From: Carpediemonas membranifera | Taxonomy: Eukaryota; Fornicata | DNA length: 64,000 bases | Assembly (NCBI GenBank): GCA_019828565.1 | Contig: JAHDYR010000012.1 | Coordinates: forward strand, 992,001 to 1,056,000 | Direction of reading: 5' to 3' | Shown here: piece by piece, positions 57,073 to 64,000 of the stretch | Position numbering within the stretch: position 1 is the first letter of the stretch | Layout: each line of letters opens with the position of its first letter | Notes under the pieces: model-generated | Database searches by the model: none | Told to the model about the DNA's origin: nothing | The model's input: only the letters and a program-made list of their open reading frames with translations | Position numbers and translations under genes: made by a program

Positions 57073-57786
57073 TCATAAGAAGAGCATGTCTAGGGCACTC
57101 CTGAGGCCCGCTAGCACCGGCCGTACGGTCATGAGGATGACCTTAGTGAGGGGCGACCGGAACCTAGCGTCATAACCCTCTTGCCGGGACCTGCGCCGCT
57201 GCCTAATGCGGCTCGTCGTGCTGTCTCGCGGCTTACCGCTCGATGGCGGGGTCGAGAATGACCCCTCGTGGTTTAGACTACGCTCGCTGATCTCGGCCGT
57301 CTCGCACTCCATCAGACTGCTGTCGGCGAATGATGTTTCCGGTCCGCCCATCACAGGCGGAATCATGTCCAGCTGTGCGCTGTTCTTGAGGCACCCGGCC
57401 CTGTCGTCCGGTACTATGGGCAGGTGCACGAGCTCGCAGGGCCCAATGCTGGCCGTGCTGGATGTGGAGCCGTCCTCATCGCCGACCATCGGTAGAGCGA
57501 ACCGAACGGCCTGCGATGGAGAGTCACCGCCGCCTCTAAGGCAGGACCGGGTCGGAGTCACCGGCGACTGGCCGACGCTGAAAGAGGATGTGGTGCTCGA
57601 GCCTCGATAATGCGGTCTGCAATCGAAAGATTGGCCTATAGTCTTACTTCCTTGTTCTCTATGCATTTCTGTTGCGTCAAGAGCACTTGCTCGCCTCTGT
57701 TGTGTTCGATGACGCACAGTAGCGGCCACAGCTGTAGTTTGATCTAATTCTGAACATTGCGCGTCACAGGGCTCTTCAGTCGTCAT
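57073..57786 (-). CDS. Hypothetical Ser-rich protein with hydrophobic C-terminus
   Basis: A 237-residue protein with low-complexity, Ser/Thr/Pro-rich, mostly disordered sequence. Residues about 188-205 are very basic (RIRQRRRSRQEG), followed by SPLTKVILMTVRPVLAGL and LDMLFL at the C-terminus, which may be an amphipathic membrane anchor. No family recognised. The open frame is the longest in a gene-poor stretch on this strand, and start and stop are clean. Whether it is expressed is uncertain. Confidence 0.45.
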   Translation of the reverse strand: MTTEEPCDAQCSELDQTTAVAATVRHRTQQRRASALDATEMHREQGSKTIGQSFDCRPHYRGSSTTSSFSVGQSPVTPTRSCLRGGGDSPSQAVRFALPMVGDEDGSTSSTASIGPCELVHLPIVPDDRAGCLKNSAQLDMIPPVMGGPETSFADSSLMECETAEISERSLNHEGSFSTPPSSGKPRDSTTSRIRQRRRSRQEGYDARFRSPLTKVILMTVRPVLAGLRSALDMLFL

Positions 57787-58186
57787 AATATGTATCGGTA
57801 TGTCCTTCGTTCGTGCCGTGAGAAGCGATTAGCTCACAGGCTTTTGAAGTGAGACCTGCAGCGGATGAGATCGTTCGATCGCAACCGACTAGATACGCCG
57901 TATCTTATCGTGATATGTGGTCGCGCCGCCGACCGACTATGGCCAGGGTCCCCGGCGTGCTTCCCCGGTCTTGGGCTCAGTGCAGTCGAATATACGCGGG
58001 TCAACACGTTTCTGCTTTAACAAATCAGACCGCTGTCGGTCATAATAAGATTAGATTTAACCGAGTGCGTGTGATCGCATGCCCACTACCCAATAGTCTG
58101 CCCCGGCAGTGTCGTTACAATACCGGGGCCGTGCTCGGTCCTGCACACGAACCCTCAGCGCTATTTACATAAAACCGTTTACACGG
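57787..58186. other. Intergenic region with several small inverted repeats
   Basis: 400 nt with no good open frame. Inverted repeats include GCCCCGG/CCGGGGC (58100-58106 and 58123-58129), GTGC/GCAC just after it, and GATACGCCGTATC near 57893. It could hold a structured non-coding RNA or a shared promoter; nothing matches a known RNA by eye. Confidence 0.4.
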
Positions 58187-59200
58187 CTATCTCCACAGGA
58201 TGCCCTTCCGCTTAGCCGCCTGGGGGCTGGGGCTGGGCAGCCCGGGCCCGTCGCCGTAGGACCCCTCAATGGGCGCGATGTTCGCCATCCGGACCATCTC
58301 CGCCACCGTGGGGCCGCCATACGGGCTCGTTGTCGGCTCCTTGACCCGAACCATGTCCTTGGCGGCCTCCTCTGGCCCGATGAGTCTCACGAGGGGATGT
58401 GTTGACGTGTCAATGATCGTCGTCTCCACCCGGGACCCGCGCCGCTCAACGGGCTCGGGGGACTTCGTTGCCACGATCTCCTGGATGGGCACGGGCGAGG
58501 CGGGCGAGGCGGGTGTCGGTGGGGAGGAGAGCAGAGTCGGCGTCACCATGCCAGACGTCACCGCGACCGGCTCCTCGACAATCTCAGAGCCTGCGCAGGT
58601 CTCGCCATGGTCGGCCATGTCATCAACAATGACGCCGAGGCTGCCCGCGGGGGTCGGGTTTGGGGGGCGGGCGGGGACGGGCGACCTGGCCTTGGGCCCA
58701 TCCATCGCCAAGCGGAACAGGGGAGAGCCGAAGGCCTTGTGCGTGCCCTTGACCGGGGGGAGAGAAGGCCCGTCGCTGTACGAGTTTGGCTCTGGGATGG
58801 CGCGGGCCTCGGATGGTGTCTCCGCAGGGCGTACGGCCGTCACGTGCGTTGTTAGGATGTCGGTGATGCGTTTGCCCGCGATGGTATCGTCATTGGGCTT
58901 GATGACGCCGTGTCGTCCTACGGCCTCGGGGCTCTGCTCCGTTCGCTCGATGTTGAAGTGCGCCTTCAGCAATGTGGGGTTCGGTGAGGCTGGAGTGTGG
59001 CCCACACCGCTCGTAGCGAGTCTCGAGAGACCAGGGCGCGGTACAATGCGCTGGGAAGTCTTTAAATCCGTCGCGGAAGAGACAGACACGGTATACTTAC
59101 CGACGGGGACGATTTGCGTCGGTGTATAGGCTGATGAGTATACTGGGCTGCTAGATGCTGAGACAACAAGTGCGTCCATTTTCTTCTCAGCAGTATTCAT
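58187..59200 (-). CDS. Hypothetical disordered Pro/Ser-rich protein
   Basis: A 337-residue protein with no folded domain visible. Internal similarity is seen between NSYSDGPSLPPVKG (about 140) and EGSYGDGPGLPSPSP near the end; the last residues are KRKGILWR. The composition suggests a flexible adaptor with short linear motifs. The N-terminus MNTAEKKMDALVVSASSS follows a clean ATG, and the stop is followed by GTGTAAACGG, supporting a real transcript. Confidence 0.5.
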   Translation of the reverse strand: MNTAEKKMDALVVSASSSPVYSSAYTPTQIVPVGKYTVSVSSATDLKTSQRIVPRPGLSRLATSGVGHTPASPNPTLLKAHFNIERTEQSPEAVGRHGVIKPNDDTIAGKRITDILTTHVTAVRPAETPSEARAIPEPNSYSDGPSLPPVKGTHKAFGSPLFRLAMDGPKARSPVPARPPNPTPAGSLGVIVDDMADHGETCAGSEIVEEPVAVTSGMVTPTLLSSPPTPASPASPVPIQEIVATKSPEPVERRGSRVETTIIDTSTHPLVRLIGPEEAAKDMVRVKEPTTSPYGGPTVAEMVRMANIAPIEGSYGDGPGLPSPSPQAAKRKGILWR

Positions 59201-59437
59201 GATGATTTGAAGTTTGACGCAGGGATGCGCGAGTATCCTTAACGTGCACGCTCCGTCTTCCAGCTGGCAGGAGCCTACAAGGTGATTAAAGTGTCGCTGT
59301 ACCGACGGTGTGTCTGTTTCCTATAATGATTCGGACAATTAGCAAGAGACAGCCGGCCATGCCGAAACGGCAGTAATTTATCACATGCCCCATCGACCAC
59401 GCTAAGCCCGTGACTACAAAGCACCATGGCGTTGTCC

Positions 59438-61507
59438 TCACCAGAACTTCAACCGTCGGCCCCAGCCCTGCCCGGTCTTGATGCGGACGATCTCCGCCGG
59501 GGTCAGTTGAAGGATCCCGCCCAGCGTGTCCACAACGCCGTTCACATCGGGCTGGGAGAAGGCTGCGATGACGGCTGCTCGGACATGCTGCATCTCTGCC
59601 TGGTCCGACCCCGCCGGCCGCATGCTCTCGGCCCGCACAGTGCTCAGCTCGGACTCAAGGACGGCCACCCGCTCCCGGAGCTCGTTCGCCATCGCTGACC
59701 GAGTTCCGTCAGCAAATGACTCGTCAGCGGGTGCGGGCGGGGGAATAATTGACTTCTGACTGGCCTCGAGCTCAGTCTTGAGGTCCGCGACGAGGGCCTC
59801 GAGATCGGCCATTTTCTTCTCCATGGCGGCGCCCTCGGCCCTGGCCTCATCGCGCTGCTCAACAAGCTGCCCGCGCTCAAACTGCCACTCGGCCCGCTGG
59901 ATCTCGACGAGGTTCATGAGCTCAACCGACTCCGGCTGAGTCTTCGGAGTCACCGACTCGGCCGTCTTTGGTGGACTGGCCCGTGTCAGCGACCCGGTCG
60001 ACACCGTGTGTGCCGTGCGAGCAGTCATACCCAGCAAGGTCCGTTGGGCCCGGACGAGGTCAGCTTCGAGCGTCTGGATGCGGGCGCGGAGTCCAACGGC
60101 GCGGTCCTCGGGGATGGTACACTGGCCGCGGACCTCGGTAGCCCTGACCCAGCCCGACGCCATGCCCGTCGACACCTGCACCCAGCTCCCGTCTGCCCCA
60201 TCGACGGCATCAACGGGCGTTGGGCCGGTCACTGGGGCGATGCCGTCCGGGAAGGCAGAGAGCCCGGCGAGGTCGACCTTCGCGGCCAGAAGCCGGAAGT
60301 GAAGATCCGGGTTGGACGGCAGCGAGGCGGCCACCACACTGGCGATACCGTCAAGCCGCTCCGTCAGCTTGACCCGGGTGGCCCGCAGCTCGGCAACGGT
60401 CTTGTTCATCTGCTCGAGGTTCGCCAGCGCCCGCTTGAGCTGTGCGGTGAGCTTGGCGGCCCTCTCGTCAGCCCTGGCCTTGTGGTCCCGGAGCCCCTGG
60501 AGCTGATCCTCCCGGGTCCGGTCGAGGTCGGCGCCCTGCTGCACAAGACCCGCCTGGCGCTGGATCTCGGTGTTCTTTGCTGCAATGATGGCCTGGTACT
60601 CCGTCTTGATCGTGTCCAGGCGCCGTGTGTCCGCCTCGTGCGCCTTGACCGCGTCGTTCAGCTTTGTCTTGAGCAGGTCAATCACCGGCGACGGTATCTC
60701 GACCTGCACGCCCGCCTCGCCCAGCTTGGCCCGCTCGGTGTTCGTCGACGCGTGGGCCGGCTTGTGGCGGCGTGTCTGTATCTTCCGGTGGGTCCCGATG
60801 GGCTCCGTCTGTTGTCCCGCGACATCAACGTCGACAACAGGTCTTACAGAAACGGCGTCGGTCTGCTGATGCGTCTCGGTGATCTCTACCGCTGGCTTCG
60901 CGGCAACGGCGTCGGTCTGCTGATGCGTCTCGGTGATCTCTACCGCTGGCTTCGCGGCAACGGCGTCGGTCTGCTGATGCGTCTCGGTGATCTCTACCGC
61001 TGGCTTCGTGGCAACGGCGTCGGTCTGCTGATGCGTCTCGGTGATCTCTACCGCTGGCTTCGCGGCAACGGCGTCGGTCTGCTGATGCGTCTCGGTGATC
61101 TCTACCGCTGGCTTCGCGGCAACGGCGTCGGTCTGCTGATGCGTCTCGGTGATCTCTACCGCTGGCTTCGCGGCAACGGCGTCGGTCTGCTGATGCGTCT
61201 CGGTGATCACTATCAGCGCCGAGTGTGCCACTGGTCCCCTATCGGACTCCTTGTCGGGCTCGCTTGTCTTGCCTGCAGCCAGCTCGGCTCTAAGAGTCGC
61301 TGCCTCTGTCAGAGTTGTCCTCAGCCGTTCAGCCATGCCTCTCATCGATGCTGCGGTACCTCTGCTTTCCTCTTGTGCCGAGCGCACCTCCTTGTTTGCT
61401 TCAATCAGCGCACTGCGCAGCTGCTCGTTCTCCCGCTTCATCGAATTGAACTTTTCCACTACTGCTTGAGCTCTCTTGTTGTTTGAGCGTCCCTGTGGCT
61501 GGCTCAT
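59438..61507 (-). CDS. Golgin-like coiled-coil protein with tandem 18-residue repeats
   Basis: A 689-residue protein. N-terminal coiled coil (about 10-95), then seven near-identical 18-residue repeats (consensus VEITETHQQTDAVAAKPA), encoded by the 54-bp minisatellite at 60851-61208. A basic linker and a second coiled coil (about 270-380) follow, then a mid beta-like segment, a third coiled coil (about 520-640), and a C-terminus (VNGVVDTLGGILQLTPAEIV) that resembles a GRIP-domain core. GRIP golgins bind Arl1 on trans-Golgi membranes; the match is by eye only. The repeats are in frame and all conserved, so this is an expressed, variable region rather than junk. Alternative: an unrelated coiled-coil scaffold. 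Confidence 0.65.
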   Translation of the reverse strand: MSQPQGRSNNKRAQAVVEKFNSMKRENEQLRSALIEANKEVRSAQEESRGTAASMRGMAERLRTTLTEAATLRAELAAGKTSEPDKESDRGPVAHSALIVITETHQQTDAVAAKPAVEITETHQQTDAVAAKPAVEITETHQQTDAVAAKPAVEITETHQQTDAVATKPAVEITETHQQTDAVAAKPAVEITETHQQTDAVAAKPAVEITETHQQTDAVSVRPVVDVDVAGQQTEPIGTHRKIQTRRHKPAHASTNTERAKLGEAGVQVEIPSPVIDLLKTKLNDAVKAHEADTRRLDTIKTEYQAIIAAKNTEIQRQAGLVQQGADLDRTREDQLQGLRDHKARADERAAKLTAQLKRALANLEQMNKTVAELRATRVKLTERLDGIASVVAASLPSNPDLHFRLLAAKVDLAGLSAFPDGIAPVTGPTPVDAVDGADGSWVQVSTGMASGWVRATEVRGQCTIPEDRAVGLRARIQTLEADLVRAQRTLLGMTARTAHTVSTGSLTRASPPKTAESVTPKTQPESVELMNLVEIQRAEWQFERGQLVEQRDEARAEGAAMEKKMADLEALVADLKTELEASQKSIIPPPAPADESFADGTRSAMANELRERVAVLESELSTVRAESMRPAGSDQAEMQHVRAAVIAAFSQPDVNGVVDTLGGILQLTPAEIVRIKTGQGWGRRLKFW
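60851..61208 (-). repeat. 54-bp minisatellite, about 6.6 copies, coding
   Basis: Unit starts repeat every 54 bp at 60851, 60905, 60959, 61013, 61067, 61121 and 61175. Units are nearly identical; one has a C-to-T change giving AT instead of AA. The 54 bp is a multiple of three, so copy number can change without breaking the frame. Confidence 0.97.
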
Positions 61508-61814
61508 TCCTGTTTGGGACCTCGTCTTGTCGCCAGTCCCATATTCTGCGAACCCCGGACTCGGTCGGCCCTGGGCCCAGAGCCCGCCAGGTAGCCCATG
61601 AAGACCCGGCCGTGCGCTTGTATCGGCTCTTGTAGCATATATTCACATTGTTCAGCCTAGCCTGATTTGCACTTCAAGAGCTGACTAACCAGAACTCGGA
61701 TGTTTACAATCAGCACCTCAAAGGCAGAACTACCCCAATGGACATAAAACTCACACCCCAACGGCTGTGGCTCCGCCATGGCCACCGCACTTTAAGACAC
61801 ATCCGCTGTCCCAA
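61508..61814. other. Divergent intergenic region between golgin-like gene and MPP10
   Basis: 307 nt holding both promoters. No gene or known element seen; the plus frame is open from about 61767 only by extension without an ATG in frame before 61815. Confidence 0.45.
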
Positions 61815-63131
61815 ATGCCGTTATCCCTGGCGGATTTCTCTAATGTGAATGTAGAACTCGCCAAGAGTCTTCTTAATGTTGCGGAGGAGCACTATTCCGT
61901 TCTCCAGACCTGTATCAACATCCAGAACACCATGTCCTTCTTGTCTCTCGAGCCTGAGCAGGTTGGCGCCTTCATCGACATGATGGACTTCGGGTTTGAG
62001 ATACCAGAGTTAGAGGAATCCGAGTCGGAGCCCGAGGACGACGAGAACAGCGATTCCGAATCCGATAGCTCCGAGGATGAGGGCGTTGAGGACGAGATCG
62101 ACAAGGAGGACCAGATAGTATCCGACATGGACAGCCAGTGCGACAGCGAGGATGCGGAAGACGAGGTCGCGTCCGAGGAGGATGCTGATACCGCCAACCC
62201 GCTCGTCGAGGACGACCGCGAGGCAATCTCCGCCATGGAGAGCGCACTAGTGTCCGAAAAGCCCTGGCAGATGCGGGGCGAGATCAACGCGGCGATGCGG
62301 CCGAAGGACAGTCTGCTGGACCAAGTGGTCGACTTCGACGTCGCGCTGAAGAGGGCACCTGAGCCCAGCGAGAACCTGGACGACCGCATCGAGGCGATGA
62401 TCCGGCATCGGATCATAGAGCGGGAGTTTGACGACGTCGTGGCAAGGAAGGCACCCGAGACGGTCGGCGACGGCGACGAGCTTGCGACCAAGCCGAAGAC
62501 GAAGGAGCTGCGCGGCCTTGCGGATGAGTATGCCGACGAGTTCATCAGGCAGGCTGGGCTCGAGGCGAAGGAGGTTCCCGCGGACGTACAGGCGCTGCGC
62601 AAGGAGGTCCTGGGTCTCGCGGATAACTGCTTCAACCTCCTGGACTCCCTCGTGTCGACGCACCACCACCACCAGATCCGGGCGGACCTCACCGTCACAG
62701 GCAAGCAGGGCGAGGACGTCCGTCTCGCCGCAGTCGCCTCAGGCACAATCGAGGCCGCCCTCGCTGCTGAGGCCAACGCCATCGATGAGCGCGACCGCCG
62801 TGCCCGCGTTGACGCCGGCCGCACCGAGTTGACTCAGGAAGAGCGGCGTGCGCGTCGGTCTGCCAAGAAGGACCGTCAGAAGAAGCGGAACGCGGGGCAG
62901 GAGGAGGCCCGGCAGGCAAAGGTCCGGCTTGTTCGTCAAAAGGAAGCTGGCGGGCTCGAGAAGACCACCCGTCGCGAGGACGCTATCATGCGGCGTAACG
63001 CGGAGATCGAGATGGCGCGGATGTCCAACGTCGAGAGCGGGAAGGGCGCTGACGGGAGCAACTACCAGATGGGCAAGTCCGTGTTCGGCATGCTGCAGGC
63101 GTCCCAGGAGAAGAAGGGCAAGAAGAAGTAG
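61815..63131 (+). CDS. MPHOSPH10: U3 snoRNP protein MPP10
   Basis: A 438-residue nucleolar protein of the SSU processome that helps early cleavages of pre-rRNA together with Imp3/Imp4. An acidic central stretch (about 76-125, many SDSEDEE) is followed by the family-defining segment SEKPWQMRGEINAAMRPKDSLL near 150-170 and IEAMIRHRIIEREFDDVV near 195-212, then KELRGLADEYADEFIRQ. C-terminal coiled and basic KKDRQKKRNAG, ending KKGKKK. The start at 61815 is the first ATG in frame (MPLSLADF). The acidic stretch and the PW[QE].RGE signature match MPP10. ACTAAACGCGG follows the stop, and it is convergent with UTP15. Confidence 0.92.
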   Translation: MPLSLADFSNVNVELAKSLLNVAEEHYSVLQTCINIQNTMSFLSLEPEQVGAFIDMMDFGFEIPELEESESEPEDDENSDSESDSSEDEGVEDEIDKEDQIVSDMDSQCDSEDAEDEVASEEDADTANPLVEDDREAISAMESALVSEKPWQMRGEINAAMRPKDSLLDQVVDFDVALKRAPEPSENLDDRIEAMIRHRIIEREFDDVVARKAPETVGDGDELATKPKTKELRGLADEYADEFIRQAGLEAKEVPADVQALRKEVLGLADNCFNLLDSLVSTHHHHQIRADLTVTGKQGEDVRLAAVASGTIEAALAAEANAIDERDRRARVDAGRTELTQEERRARRSAKKDRQKKRNAGQEEARQAKVRLVRQKEAGGLEKTTRREDAIMRRNAEIEMARMSNVESGKGADGSNYQMGKSVFGMLQASQEKKGKKK

Positions 63132-63155
63132 ACTAAACGCGGTTCAATCCGATTT

Positions 63156-64000
63156 TTACATGACAACGGCGTCGAGCAGGCCCCGCAGCTGCCGCATGGA
63201 CCGCGCCAGCTCGAGCTCGATGCGGACCCTGGTCGCCAGGGTCTCGAGGGCCTCGTCGACGGCGGCCGTCTCCCCTGCGCCGGGACCGTGGATGTCGACG
63301 ATCGTCTCTGCAACGACCAGCAGCGTCTCGGCAAACGCCGCCGTCGCCAGCCGCCTGGAGACGAACTGAACCACGGCGACGAGCAGCGCCTCGTTGAAGT
63401 GCCTCACCGCCGACGCCAGTGTGTTCCTCTGGATCAGCTCGCCGAAGACGGCGACAATCTCCTCGGGCTTGCCGCGGGTCATGGCGACGTCGACGGCGCG
63501 TCTGAAGTCAAATGCCTTCAACATGGAGTCGAATGCCTTGAGCTTCTCCCGGCGCACATGCTCCACCGTCACGGCGTTCGTGGCGGCCGAGCCGAGAGAG
63601 CGTTCCCAATACTTCTTCGACCCTGCCCGCGGGCCTGTCTTGCGGCTGACGGGCATGAAGAACATGCTCTCCTTCTCCGTGCGGGCGGGCATTTGAGGCT
63701 CATCCCCCGCTCTATGGTAGAAGTGGACGGCCGACGCAGTGCCCACCGCGACGCGGCGCATGTCCGGTGAGACGTCCACGCCCGTGACGGGGGAGCCAAC
63801 GCTGATGGAGCGGACCGTTTCAAAGGACGCCGTATCGATGACCTTGGCGAAACCGTCGAGTCCGCCAGACACAACAAAGCTGTCGCGGTGGCTGAGGCAC
63901 ATCACCTGGCGCGAATGGACGTCCACGGAGGCCACAGGCGTGCTGCTGTCGAGTGTGAAGAAGTGCACCGTGCGGCCCGAGGCCACGGCGAAGAGGGACT
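63156..64000 (-). CDS. UTP15: U3 snoRNP component UTP15 (5' end outside window)
   Basis: The frame is open to the window edge, so only the C-terminal part (about 280 residues) is present. The first part is the end of a WD40 propeller (SGRTVHFFTLDSS, SFVVSGGLDGFAKVID, DMRRVAVGTASAVHFY). The UTP15 C-terminal domain follows: MLKAFDFRRAVDVAM, VFGELIQRNTLASAVR, FVSRRLATAAFAETLL and MRQLRGLLDAVVM. UTP15 belongs to the t-UTP/UTP-A subcomplex of the SSU processome, loaded early on pre-rRNA. The stop TAA lies within ATGTAAAAATC. The neighbour MPP10 belongs to the same machinery. Confidence 0.9.
   Translation of the reverse strand, partial: SLFAVASGRTVHFFTLDSSTPVASVDVHSRQVMCLSHRDSFVVSGGLDGFAKVIDTASFETVRSISVGSPVTGVDVSPDMRRVAVGTASAVHFYHRAGDEPQMPARTEKESMFFMPVSRKTGPRAGSKKYWERSLGSAATNAVTVEHVRREKLKAFDSMLKAFDFRRAVDVAMTRGKPEEIVAVFGELIQRNTLASAVRHFNEALLVAVVQFVSRRLATAAFAETLLVVAETIVDIHGPGAGETAAVDEALETLATRVRIELELARSMRQLRGLLDAVVM

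Noticed and set aside
60851-61208. CRISPR array
   Set aside because: Tandem units without spacers, in frame within a gene; a minisatellite.
60008-61486. Long plus-strand open frame (492 codons) opposite the golgin-like gene
   Set aside because: It is the antisense of a GC-rich repeat-bearing gene; its repeats mirror the 54-bp units and it has no recognisable domain.
1-64000. Prokaryotic origin of the window (dense genes, short gaps, TnpB-like and ArsM-like genes)
   Set aside because: Spliceosomal introns, TFIID, SF3b, coatomer, TRAPP and SSU-processome genes are eukaryotic.

Overview
The window is a compact, GC-rich eukaryotic nuclear segment. The genes are eukaryote-specific: eIF5, SF3B2, TAF2, coatomer beta, TRAPPC6, a Rab6-like GTPase, GID8, MPP10, UTP15, Pecanex and the ciliary protein CC2D2A. 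Six genes can only be read through if a 28-31 nt intron is removed. These introns start GT (GTNNGT in five of six) and all end in YACNYAG, so the branch-point-like motif is fused to the 3' splice site. Many 3' ends carry a GTAAA or TAAA motif at, or just after, the stop codon. Both traits are known from fornicate and parabasalid metamonads such as Giardia and Trichomonas. A free-living, flagellated Carpediemonas-like metamonad is my best inference, not a proven identity.

Layout. 1-5.5 kb: C-terminal part of an ALDH16-like protein, eIF5, SF3B2, a frameshifted 3' scrap of an asparaginyl-tRNA synthetase gene, and a Sec14-like gene. 5.6-18.3 kb: bacterial-looking arsenite methyltransferase, TAF2, a tail-anchored coiled-coil protein, and a 2,153-residue ZZ-finger protein. 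18.3-19.2 kb: non-coding, with an intron-bearing tRNA-like gene. 19.2-31.1 kb: CC2D2A, a ZnT zinc transporter, coatomer beta, threonyl-tRNA synthetase and an unknown protein. 31.3-40.3 kb: an unknown protein, a UCH-like protein without its catalytic residues, GID8, TRAPPC6, Rab6-like, an ERCC6-like SNF2 ATPase and an LCAT-like acyltransferase. 40.3-51.6 kb: two degraded Fanzor (eukaryotic TnpB-like) elements flanking an LRR gene, a HEPN-RCC1 fusion and a Pecanex homologue. 51.6-64 kb: a basal-body coiled-coil protein, an M1 aminopeptidase, an MTA/SAH nucleosidase, two disordered proteins, a golgin-like protein with a 54-bp minisatellite, and the SSU-processome pair MPP10 and UTP15.

The most notable content is the pair of Fanzor relics. 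Each is bounded by its own direct repeat: 32 bp exact for the second, and 22 bp with one mismatch for the first. Both keep recognisable RuvC-I, rearranged RuvC-II/zinc-finger and RuvC-III motifs of RNA-guided nucleases, but are broken by frameshifts, and the first also has an internal deletion. A third exact copy of the 32-bp repeat lies alone and inverted 17 kb upstream.

Genes sit on both strands with short gaps. There is no operon logic; neighbours sharing a pathway (MPP10/UTP15; GID8/TRAPPC6/Rab6-like; CC2D2A and the basal-body protein) may simply be coincidental. Most long antisense open frames are shadows of GC-rich codon usage.
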